In this document: positions 1 through 6,980 of the stretch, piece after piece
How positions within the stretch are numbered: the first letter of the stretch is position 1
How the letters are laid out: every line of letters starts with the position of its first letter
DNA from: Alphaproteobacteria bacterium
GTDB taxonomy: Bacteria > Pseudomonadota > Alphaproteobacteria > Geminicoccales > Geminicoccaceae
NCBI GenBank assembly: GCA_026982585.1
Contig: JALSGW010000235.1
Coordinates: 1 to 15,300 of the forward strand
Length of the DNA: 15,300 bases
Direction of reading: 5' to 3'
Made by a program: the position numbers and the translations under genes
Notes under the pieces: generated by a model
Seen by the model: the letters and a program-made list of their open reading frames with translations, nothing else
Told to the model about the DNA's origin: nothing
The model's database searches: none

Positions 1-1
1 C

Positions 2-688
2 GAGGGCAAGCGCGGGCTGCCGCGCCATCGCCCGCCCTATGTGGCGAGCCGCGGCCTGTTCGGGCGCCCGACCCTGGTCAACAACGTCGAGACCCTGTGG
101 TGGGTGCGGGACATCCTCGAGAAGGGTGGTTCCTGGTACGCCGCCCAGGGGCGCCGCGGGGCCAAGGGGCTGCGCCACTTCTCGGTCTCGGGACGGGTGC
201 GGGAGCCCGGAGTCAAGCTCGCCCCCGCCGGCATCACCCTGCGCGAGCTGGTGGAGGAGTTCTCGGGCGGCATGGCCGAGGGGCACGAGCTTCGCGCGTA
301 CCTGCCGGGCGGCGCCTCGGGCGGCATCCTGCCCGCCTCTTTGGCCGACGAGCCGCTCGATTTCGGCACCCTCGAGCGGCACGGCGCCTTCATCGGCTCG
401 CACGGGGTGATCGTGCTCTCCCAGCACGACGATCTGGTCGCGGCGGCGGCCAACCTCATGCGCTTTTTCGAGGAGGAGTCCTGCGGCCAGTGCACGCCGT
501 GCCGGGCGGGCACGGAGAAGGCGGTGCGCCTGCTCGAGGCGCGCGAGCTCGACCGGGAGCGGCTTCTGGATCTGGTCGAGGTGATGCGCGAGGCCTCCAT
601 CTGCGGACTCGGACAGGCGGCGGGCAATCCCGTGGCCTCGCTGTTCCGGCATTTTCCCGAACTGGTCGGTGCGGAGGGCGCGGCATGA
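2..688 (+). CDS. fdsB: NAD-dependent formate dehydrogenase beta subunit, 3' part (5' end outside window)
   Basis: This is the C-terminal 228 residues of a NuoF-like diaphorase subunit, which passes electrons from the Fe-S chain of formate dehydrogenase through FMN to NAD+ in the cytoplasm. The visible part starts at the end of the flavin/NADH-binding region (GRPTLVNNVETL near bases 64-100). It continues through an SLBB-type segment (SVSGRVREPGV, then AYLPGGASGGILPA). It ends in the NuoF-type 4Fe-4S domain: ESCGQCTPCRAGT has cysteine codons at 482, 491 and 500, and ASICGLGQAA has the fourth at 602. The SVSGRV...PGGASGGILPA pattern is typical of formate dehydrogenase beta subunits, and the next gene is the matching alpha subunit. 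A complex I NuoF or a hydrogenase HoxF would look similar, but the neighbour argues against both. The stop overlaps the fdsA start as ATGA. The N-terminal part, including any NuoE-like fusion, cannot be judged from this window. Confidence 0.9.
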   Translation, partial: EGKRGLPRHRPPYVASRGLFGRPTLVNNVETLWWVRDILEKGGSWYAAQGRRGAKGLRHFSVSGRVREPGVKLAPAGITLRELVEEFSGGMAEGHELRAYLPGGASGGILPASLADEPLDFGTLERHGAFIGSHGVIVLSQHDDLVAAAANLMRFFEEESCGQCTPCRAGTEKAVRLLEARELDRERLLDLVEVMREASICGLGQAAGNPVASLFRHFPELVGAEGAA

Positions 689-3459
689 GCGGCGAGGTGC
701 GCTTCATCCTCGACGGCAGCGAGCTCGTGGCGCGGCCGGGCGAGACCATCTGGCAGGCGGCAAGCCGTGCGGGCGTGGACATCCCCCATCTGTGCTGGCT
801 GCCCGAGCCCGGGTATCGGGCCGACGGCAACTGCCGGCTGTGCGTGGTGGAGATCGAGGGCGAACGGACCCTGGCCGCCTCCTGCATCCGCACCCCGGAG
901 CCGGGCATGGTGGTGCACACCCGGAGCGCGCGGGCGCGCCGGGCGCGCGAGCTGGTGATGGAGCTGTTGATCGCAGACCAGCCCGCACGCGAGCGGGCTC
1001 ACGATCCGGATTCGCGCCTGTGGCGGTGGGCCGAGCGCATGGGCGTTCTGGAAAGCCGCTTTGCGGCGCGCCGGCAGCCTGCGCCCGACTTCTCCCATCC
1101 CGCCATGGCGGTGCAGCTCGACGCCTGCATCCAATGCACCCTGTGCGTGCGCGCCTGCCGCGAGGTGCAGGTCAACGACGTCATCGGCCTCGCCTATCGC
1201 GGAGCCATGAGCCGCATCGTCTTCGACATGGACGATCCCATGGGGGAGTCCACTTGTGTCGGCTGCGGCGAGTGCGTGCAGGCCTGTCCCACCGGGGCGC
1301 TCTTGCCGATGAGCGTGGTGGACCGGGAGAGCGGCCGCGGCGATCTCCGCGCCGATCAAACGGTGCGCTCGGTGTGTCCCTACTGCGGGGTCGGCTGCCA
1401 GCTCACCTACCATGTGCGCGACGGCCGCATCCGCTACGTGACCGGTGCTCCGGGTCCGGCCAATCTCAACCGTCTGTGCGTCAAGGGCCGCTTCGGCTTC
1501 GACTACGTCCACCATCCGCACCGGCTCACGGTGCCGCTCGTGCGCAGGGAGGGGGTGCCGAAGCGGCCCGACGCGGAGATCGATTGTACCGATCCCTACG
1601 ACCATTTCCGGCCCGCGAGCTGGGAGGAGGCGCTCGATCGCGCCGCTTCGGGGCTCAAGCGCATTCTCGAGCGCGACGGCGGGCGGGCGCTCGCCGGCTT
1701 CGGATCCGCCAAGGGCAGCAACGAGGAGGCCTATCTGTTCCAGAAGCTGGTCCGCACCGCCTTCGGCACCAATTACGTGGACCACTGCACCCGGCTCTGC
1801 CACGCCTCCTCGGTGGCGGCCTTGATGGAGGGAATCGGCAGCGGGGCGGTGACCGCGCCCTTCACCGAGGCGCTGAACGCCGAGGTGATCTTCGTGATCG
1901 GCGCCAACCCCACCGAGAACCATCCGGTGGCGGCCACCTTCTTCAAACAAGCCGCCAAGCGCGGCGCCACCCTGATCGTCGCCGATCCCCGCGGCCAGGC
2001 CCTGCGCCGCTATGCGCGCTGGATGCTCGCGTTCCGCCCGGGCACCGACGTGGCATTGCTCAACGCCATGATGCACACCATCGTCGAGGAGGGGCTCTAT
2101 GATGCCCGGTTTGTGGCGGAGCGCTGCGAGGATTTCGCGGCCTTCAAGGCCCATCTCGCGCGGTTTCCGCCCGAGGCGATGGCGAAACTGTGCGGGATTC
2201 CGGCCGAGACCCTGCGCGAGGTGGCGCGCTGTTTCGCGCGCGCCGAGCGGGCGATCATCTTCTGGGGCATGGGTGTGTCCCAGCACGTCCACGGCACCGA
2301 CAACGCCCGCTGTCTGATCGCGCTCGCGATGCTGTGCGGACACGTGGGCAAGCCGGGCACCGGCCTCCACCCGCTGCGCGGGCAGAACAACGTCCAGGGC
2401 GCCTCCGACGTCGGGCTGATCCCGATGGTCTTCCCGGACTATCGTCCCACCCGCGACGCGGCGGCGCGACGCCGGCTCGAGCAGCTGTGGGGGGCACGGC
2501 TCGATGCCGAGCCCGGGCTTACGGTGGTCGAGATCATGCAGGCCGCCTATCGCGGCGAGATCAAGGGCATGTACATCATGGGCGAGAATCCGGCCATGTC
2601 CGATCCGGACGTCGCCCACGCCCGCGCCGCCCTCGCCCGCCTGGAGCATCTCGTGGTGCAGGACATCTTCCTCACCGAGACCGCCTATTTCGCGGACGTG
2701 GTGCTGCCCGCCGCCGCCTGGCCGGAGAAACAGGGCACGGTCACCAACACCAACCGCCAGGTGCAGATGGGCCGGCCGGCCGTGGCGCCGCCCGGAAAGG
2801 CGCGGCCGGACTGGTGGATCATCCAGGAGATGGCGCGGCGGCTGGGGCTGGATTGGTCCTACCGCGGACCGGCGGACGTGTTCGCCGAGATGACCGCGGT
2901 CATGGACTCGCTCGCCCACATCAGCTGGGCGCGGCTCGAGCGGGAGCATGCGGTCGCCTATCCCTGCCCGGCGCCCGACCATCCGGGCAAGGGGGTGGTG
3001 TTCGAGGACCGGTTCCCGACTGCGAGCGGCCGCGCCCGGCTGGTGCCGGCGGAGGTGGCGCCGCCCGTGGAGGAGCCGGACGAGGACTATCCGCTGGTGC
3101 TGATCACCGGCCGCACCCTCGAGCACTGGCACACCGGTGCGATGACCCGGCACGCGCCGGTGCTGGAGGCGTTGGAGCCGGTCGCCTTCTGCGCCCTCCA
3201 CCCGGAGCAGATGGCGGCGCTCGGCGTGCGGCCGGGAGGGCGGGTGCGCCTTGCCACCCGGCGCGGCACCATCACGCTCATGGCGCGGGCCGACCGGGCG
3301 GTACCGAAGGGAGCCGTGTTCGTGCCCTTCTGCTTCCACGAGGCGGCCGCCAATCTGCTCACCCACCCGGAGCTCGACCCCTTCGGCAAGATTCCCGAGT
3401 TCAAATACTGCGCCTGCCGGCTCGAGCCCTTGGGCGAAGCGGTGGCCGCGGCGGAGTAG
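685..3459 (+). CDS. fdsA: NAD-dependent formate dehydrogenase alpha (molybdopterin) subunit
   Basis: The protein (924 aa) oxidises formate to CO2 at a bis-MGD molybdenum centre and passes electrons through Fe-S clusters to the beta subunit. Domains in order: a 2Fe-2S ferredoxin-like domain (C37, C50, C53, C67); a NuoG-like His/Cys segment (about residues 80-120); two 4Fe-4S clusters (C148, C151, C154, C158 and C191, C194, C197, C201); the Mo-domain 4Fe-4S site (CPYCGVGC at 231-238, fourth Cys at 265); the molybdopterin oxidoreductase core; and a C-terminal dinucleotide-binding domain (TGRTLEHWHTGAMTRH). The Mo ligand is Cys372 in HCTRLCHASSV, where E. coli FDH-H has selenocysteine, so this is the Cys-type enzyme. 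Length fits FdsA/FdhA. The start ATG at 685 overlaps the fdsB stop and follows a good GGAGGG ribosome site (673-678). No fdsC- or fdsD-like gene follows; the next gene converges. Confidence 0.95.
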   Translation: MSGEVRFILDGSELVARPGETIWQAASRAGVDIPHLCWLPEPGYRADGNCRLCVVEIEGERTLAASCIRTPEPGMVVHTRSARARRARELVMELLIADQPARERAHDPDSRLWRWAERMGVLESRFAARRQPAPDFSHPAMAVQLDACIQCTLCVRACREVQVNDVIGLAYRGAMSRIVFDMDDPMGESTCVGCGECVQACPTGALLPMSVVDRESGRGDLRADQTVRSVCPYCGVGCQLTYHVRDGRIRYVTGAPGPANLNRLCVKGRFGFDYVHHPHRLTVPLVRREGVPKRPDAEIDCTDPYDHFRPASWEEALDRAASGLKRILERDGGRALAGFGSAKGSNEEAYLFQKLVRTAFGTNYVDHCTRLCHASSVAALMEGIGSGAVTAPFTEALNAEVIFVIGANPTENHPVAATFFKQAAKRGATLIVADPRGQALRRYARWMLAFRPGTDVALLNAMMHTIVEEGLYDARFVAERCEDFAAFKAHLARFPPEAMAKLCGIPAETLREVARCFARAERAIIFWGMGVSQHVHGTDNARCLIALAMLCGHVGKPGTGLHPLRGQNNVQGASDVGLIPMVFPDYRPTRDAAARRRLEQLWGARLDAEPGLTVVEIMQAAYRGEIKGMYIMGENPAMSDPDVAHARAALARLEHLVVQDIFLTETAYFADVVLPAAAWPEKQGTVTNTNRQVQMGRPAVAPPGKARPDWWIIQEMARRLGLDWSYRGPADVFAEMTAVMDSLAHISWARLEREHAVAYPCPAPDHPGKGVVFEDRFPTASGRARLVPAEVAPPVEEPDEDYPLVLITGRTLEHWHTGAMTRHAPVLEALEPVAFCALHPEQMAALGVRPGGRVRLATRRGTITLMARADRAVPKGAVFVPFCFHEAAANLLTHPELDPFGKIPEFKYCACRLEPLGEAVAAAE

Positions 3460-3615
3460 CGCCCTCGGCACCGCGAGGGGCCGGGGAGGTCACGAGGACC
3501 GCCGCCGCTCACGCTCCAACCTCTCCCGGTATCGCGCGCTTCGGACGGCTCCCGGAGCAGCTTCGTCGAGCGCATCATGCGCGACACGCCGCCGGGCCCG
3601 TGAGCGGCGGAGCGG
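3460..3615. other. Convergent intergenic region with short dyads, possible bidirectional termination zone
   Basis: These 156 bases separate the fdsA stop from the convergent glycerate kinase stop. I see no convincing gene. Three short dyads are present: CCCTCG/CGAGGG (3462-3467 with 3474-3479) directly after the fdsA stop; GCGCAT-C-ATGCGC (3570-3582); and CCGCCG/CGGCGG (3589-3594 with 3605-3610) just beyond the glycerate kinase stop on the minus strand. None has a T-run, so a classical intrinsic terminator is not supported. Weak or Rho-assisted termination from both sides is the simplest reading. Confidence 0.3.
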
Positions 3616-4908
3616 TCAGCCTTCTTCCGCCTTCTGCGGGAGGATCAGCACGGCGCGGAAGTCGTTGACGTTGGTGTGGGTGGGACCGGTGACCAGCTGG
3701 TCGCCGAGGTGATCGAAAAAGGTGTGGGCGTCGTGGGCCTCGAGTGCGGCGCGGGGATCGATGCCGGCGGCGCGCGCCCGGGCCAGGGTGTCCGGTCCGA
3801 CGAGGGCGCCGGCCACCGGCGCGGCGCCGTCCACACCGTCGGTGTCCGCCATCAGCGCCCAGATCCCCGCCTGTCCGTCGAGGGCGAGCGCGAATGAGAG
3901 CAGGCACTCCACGTTGCGGCCGCCGCGGCCCGCGCCGGTGACGGTGACGGTGGTCTCGCCCCCCGACAGCAGCAGGGCCGGCGGCGCGAGCGGCTCTCCG
4001 TGCCGGGCCGAGGCGCGGGCGATGCCGGCCAGCACCCGGCCGACCTCGCGCGCCTCGCCCTCGATGGCATCGCCGAGGATCAGACAGGAGAGCCCCAAGC
4101 CTTGTGCCCGCTCCGCCGCCGCCCGCAACGATGCGATCGGACGGGCCACCAAGGCGAAGCGGCTGCGCGCGAAACAGGGCGCGCCCGGCTTCGGGGTCTC
4201 GTCGGGACAATGACGCAGCCAAGAGGCGGCGGTGGTGTTGTGGAGTCCGTATCGCTCGAGCACCGCGAGAGCGTCGGCGCAGCTGGTGGGATCGGCGACG
4301 GTGGGGCCGGAGGCGATCACCAGCGGATCGTCGCCGGGCACGTCGGAGACGGCGAGGGTGTGGACCCGGGCCGGCCAGGCGGCGCGGGCGAGCCGCCCGC
4401 CCTTGATTCGGCACAGATGGCGCCGGACCGTGTTCATCTCGGCGATGGTGGCGCCCGATCGCAAAAGGGCGGCGTTCAGGCGGGCGAGCTCCTCGAGCTC
4501 GAGGCCCGCGGGGGGCAGGGTCCAGAGCGCCGAGCCGCCGCCCGAGAGCAGCACCAGCACGAGATCCTCCTCGCCGGCCCGCTCGGCCAGGGCGAGTGCG
4601 CGCGCGGCAGCCCGCATGCCGGCGCGATCGGGCACCGGATGGCCCGCCTCCACGAGCTCGATGTGCCGAAGCGGCAGCGCCTGGCCGTGGGGCACGGTGA
4701 CGAGCCCGCAAAGCGGCCCGGGCCAGTGGCGCTCCACCGCCTGGGCCATGCGCGCCGCCGCCTTGCCGACGCCGAGCACGAAGGTGCGCCCCGGAGGCGG
4801 GAGCGGCAGCGCCGGCGGTATCACCGTGAACGGATCGGCGGCGCGCACCGCCTCCATGAACAGTTCCCGGAGACAATCCCTCGGATCGGCGAGCGCCGCC
4901 GTCATCAT
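3616..4908 (-). CDS. Glycerate 2-kinase, MOFRL family (GckA/TtuD type)
   Basis: The 430-aa product belongs to the DUF4147/MOFRL family, which phosphorylates D-glycerate to 2-phosphoglycerate with ATP in glyoxylate, tartrate or serine-cycle metabolism. Older annotations call relatives 'hydroxypyruvate reductase' (TtuD). The N-terminal domain (about 10-245) carries LGVGKAA (45-51), LSGGGSAL (121-128), EMNTVRRHLCRIKGG (157-171) and IASGPTVADPT (198-208). The C-terminal MOFRL domain (about 308-418) carries LLSGGETTVTV, GRGGRNVE (328-335), DTDGVDG (355-361) and GPTHTNVND (408-416). Length is normal for the family. The first ATG (4908-4906) overlaps the ubiG stop as ATGA and is followed at once by a second ATG. 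A GAGGG sequence sits just upstream within the end of ubiG. It is probably co-transcribed and translationally coupled with ubiG. The substrate is inferred from family only. Confidence 0.92.
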   Translation of the reverse strand: MMTAALADPRDCLRELFMEAVRAADPFTVIPPALPLPPPGRTFVLGVGKAAARMAQAVERHWPGPLCGLVTVPHGQALPLRHIELVEAGHPVPDRAGMRAAARALALAERAGEEDLVLVLLSGGGSALWTLPPAGLELEELARLNAALLRSGATIAEMNTVRRHLCRIKGGRLARAAWPARVHTLAVSDVPGDDPLVIASGPTVADPTSCADALAVLERYGLHNTTAASWLRHCPDETPKPGAPCFARSRFALVARPIASLRAAAERAQGLGLSCLILGDAIEGEAREVGRVLAGIARASARHGEPLAPPALLLSGGETTVTVTGAGRGGRNVECLLSFALALDGQAGIWALMADTDGVDGAAPVAGALVGPDTLARARAAGIDPRAALEAHDAHTFFDHLGDQLVTGPTHTNVNDFRAVLILPQKAEEG

Positions 4909-5636
4909 CCGCCCTCGCGCACCGCGGCGAGCAGGTAGTTGACCGAGGGATCGCGCACCAGGAGGAAGCGCTCCCGGGCGGGGTCGTAGGCGAGGCCGGT
5001 GAGGGCCACCGGGCGCAGGCCCTGGGCGCGCAGCTTGGCGGCGAGTTCCGAGGGCTTGAGGAAACGGCGCCAGTCGTGGGTTCCGGGCGGAAGCCAGCCG
5101 AGCAGCCGCTCCGCCGCCACCACGGCCAACAGCAGCGCGCTCAGGGTGCGGCTGAGCGTGGAGAGCAGGAGCAGACCGCCCGGTCGCGTGAGCTGCGCGA
5201 GCTCGGCGAGAAAGGCGTCCACGTCCGGAACGTGTTCCACCACCTCCAGGGCCAGCACCGCGTCGAAACGCTCCCCCGCCACCACCAGATCCTCGGCGCT
5301 GGCCACCCGGTAGGCGATCGCGAGGTTCTGGGCACGGGCGTGGGCGTTTGCCGCATCGATGTTGCTCGGCAGGGGATCGATGCCGGTGACCCGGGCCCCG
5401 AGCCGGGCGAGGGGCTCGCACACCAGACCGCCGCCGCAGCCGACGTCCAGCACGCGCAGATCGACAAGCGGCCGCTTGCATCCGGGGTCGCGGTCGAAAT
5501 GGGCGAGCAGCTGGTCGCGGATCCAGCGCATGCGGGCCGGCTGGAGCAGGTGCAGCGGTCGCATCGGTCCCTCGGCGTCCCACCAGCGGGCGCCGATGTG
5601 CTGGAATTTCCGAAGTTCCTCCGCGTCCGCCGCCAT
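4905..5636 (-). CDS. ubiG: Ubiquinone biosynthesis O-methyltransferase
   Basis: The 243-aa SAM-dependent methyltransferase performs both O-methylations of ubiquinone synthesis (the 3-O-methylation of demethylubiquinol and the earlier polyprenyl-hydroxyphenol step). Class I SAM-binding motif I is VLDVGCGGG (62-70), with GID (85-87) after the second strand and EVVEHVPD (131-138) at motif II. UbiG signatures include the N-terminal WWDAEGPMRPLH (18-29), PGTHDW (184-189) followed by FLKPSEL, and VNY (232-234) near the C-terminus. The stretch around 165-183 is hydrophobic and matches the region of UbiG associated with membrane contact. The start ATG (5636-5634) follows an AAGGGAG ribosome site (plus-strand CTCCCTT, 5640-5646). 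The gene is divergent from lysC, an arrangement often seen in alphaproteobacteria, and is followed with a 4-base overlap by the glycerate kinase gene. Confidence 0.95.
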   Translation of the reverse strand: MAADAEELRKFQHIGARWWDAEGPMRPLHLLQPARMRWIRDQLLAHFDRDPGCKRPLVDLRVLDVGCGGGLVCEPLARLGARVTGIDPLPSNIDAANAHARAQNLAIAYRVASAEDLVVAGERFDAVLALEVVEHVPDVDAFLAELAQLTRPGGLLLLSTLSRTLSALLLAVVAAERLLGWLPPGTHDWRRFLKPSELAAKLRAQGLRPVALTGLAYDPARERFLLVRDPSVNYLLAAVREGG

Positions 5637-5756
5637 GGGCTCCCTTCCCGCTCTTGTCCCCCGCCGAGGCGGTGTTTATCTACAGGCCGCCCGCGTGGCC
5701 TGGCAAGCTGAGGGCGGCGCGCGGCGGCTGGGATTCCCGGGGCGGGCGAGCTTTCC
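5637..5756. promoter_or_regulatory. Divergent ubiG/lysC promoter region with candidate operator dyad
   Basis: This 120-base gap must hold the promoters for ubiG (minus) and lysC (plus). Its only AT-rich hexamer stretch is around 5675-5684. On the plus strand TTGTCC (5654-5659) lies 17 bases before TATCTA (5677-5682). On the minus strand TTGCCA (plus TGGCAA, 5701-5706) lies 18 bases before TAGATA, the same hexamer read backwards. Both -10 boxes are weak matches to the sigma-70 consensus. A perfect dyad CAGGCC-N8-GGCCTG (5683-5688 and 5697-5702) lies immediately beside the shared -10. No lysine riboswitch or leader peptide is recognisable. Confidence 0.4.
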
Positions 5757-6977
5757 GTGACGCTTGTGGTCCAGAAATACGGCGGCACCTCGGTGGCCGA
5801 TCTCGCGCGCATCCGCAGCGTCGCCGCCCGGGTCAAGCGCCATGTGGAGCAGGGGGAGCGGGTCTGCGTGGTGGTCTCGGCCATGGCCGGCACCACCAAC
5901 CAGCTGGTCGCCTGGGTGCAGGAGCTCGATCCCCTGTGCGATCCGGCCGAATACGACCAGGTGGTCTCGAGCGGCGAACAGGTGACGGTGGGCCTTTTGG
6001 CCATCGCGCTCAGAAAGGCGGGGGTGCCGGCGCGCTCCTTCCTCGGTTGGCAGGCGGGGATCGCCACCGACGACGCGCACGGCAAGGCGCGCATCCTGCG
6101 CATCGATCCGGAGCCCTTGCGGCGTTGCCTGGAGCGGGGCGAGGTGCCGGTGGTGGCGGGTTTCCAGGGACTGGGCCCGGACGGGCGGGTGACCACCCTC
6201 GGCCGCGGCGGCTCCGATACCTCGGCGGTGGCGCTGGCGGCGGCGCTGCGGGCGGAGCGCTGCGACATCTTCACCGACGTGGACGGCGTCTATACCAGCG
6301 ATCCCCGCATCGTCAGCCGGGCCCAGAAGCTCGCCCGCATCACCTACGAAGAGATGCTGGAGATGGCGTCGGTGGGGGCCAAGGTGCTGCAGACCCGGGC
6401 CGTGGCCCTGGCCATGCGGCACAAGGTGCGCCTGCAGGTGCTCTCCAGTTTCACGGATGTTCCCGGAACGCTTGTGGTGGACGAGGACGAAGTCGTGGAA
6501 TCGCAGGTCGTCAGTGGTATCGCCTACAGCCGCGACGAGGCCAAACTGTCGGTGGTGCGGGTGCGCGACCGGCCGGGGGTGGCGGCGGCCATCTTCGGGC
6601 CGCTCGCGGAGGCCAACATCAACGTCGACATGATCGTGCAGTCGGTCTCCCGCGACGGCGTGCACACCAACATCACCTTCACCGTCAGCCGCGCGGATCT
6701 CCCCCGCGCCCGCGCCATCCTCGCGGAGCTCAAGGACCAGGTGGGTTTCGAGCGGGTGGACGCCGACGATGAGGTGGTGAAGGTGTCGGTGATCGGCGTG
6801 GGGATGCGCTCGCATGCGGGAATCGCGCATCGCATGTTCCGCACCCTGGCGGACAAGGGGATCAACATCCAGGCGATCAGCACCTCGGAGATCAAGATCA
6901 GCGTCCTGATCGCCGAGGAATACGCCGAGCTCGCGCTGCGTGCGCTGCATCAGGCCTACGGTCTCGACCGGGCCTGA
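5757..6977 (+). CDS. lysC: Aspartate kinase (monofunctional, two C-terminal ACT domains)
   Basis: The 406-aa enzyme phosphorylates L-aspartate, the committed step to lysine, threonine, methionine and diaminopimelate. The amino-acid kinase domain has KYGGTSV (7-13), VVSAMAGTTNQL (39-50), SSGEQVTVGLL (71-81), LGRGGSDTSAVALAAAL (148-164) and TDVDGVYTSDPR (173-184). Two ACT regulatory domains follow (about 265-330 and 342-404), including DRPGVAAAIF (271-280), SVSRDGVHTNITFTV and STSEIKISVLI (375-385), where feedback inhibitors bind in the family. It resembles the roughly 400-aa LysC of alphaproteobacteria and actinobacteria, not the longer E. coli ThrA or LysC. The start is GTG at 5757. No ATG lies in frame upstream of KYGGTS, and a weak GGGCGAG precedes the start by six bases. 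A possible internal start at codon 247 (GTG 6495) is described in the findings. Confidence 0.95.
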   Translation: MTLVVQKYGGTSVADLARIRSVAARVKRHVEQGERVCVVVSAMAGTTNQLVAWVQELDPLCDPAEYDQVVSSGEQVTVGLLAIALRKAGVPARSFLGWQAGIATDDAHGKARILRIDPEPLRRCLERGEVPVVAGFQGLGPDGRVTTLGRGGSDTSAVALAAALRAERCDIFTDVDGVYTSDPRIVSRAQKLARITYEEMLEMASVGAKVLQTRAVALAMRHKVRLQVLSSFTDVPGTLVVDEDEVVESQVVSGIAYSRDEAKLSVVRVRDRPGVAAAIFGPLAEANINVDMIVQSVSRDGVHTNITFTVSRADLPRARAILAELKDQVGFERVDADDEVVKVSVIGVGMRSHAGIAHRMFRTLADKGINIQAISTSEIKISVLIAEEYAELALRALHQAYGLDRA

Positions 6978-6980
6978 TCG

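Noticed and set aside
37..3471. Very long open frame (1144 codons) on the minus strand opposite fdsB-fdsA
   Set aside because: Its translation is Arg/His/Pro-rich with no family motif and lies exactly opposite two clearly real genes. Such shadows are expected in GC-rich DNA.
3460..3603. A frame after the fdsA stop that reads SSFVERIMRDTPPGP before TGA, considered as an fdsD or gene remnant
   Set aside because: Too short, with no start codon or ribosome site in a suitable place, and it does not match an fdsD or any family I can recognise.
5683..5756. lysC leader considered as a lysine riboswitch
   Set aside because: The leader from the candidate start is only about 70 bases, too short for the lysine riboswitch, and lacks its conserved core.
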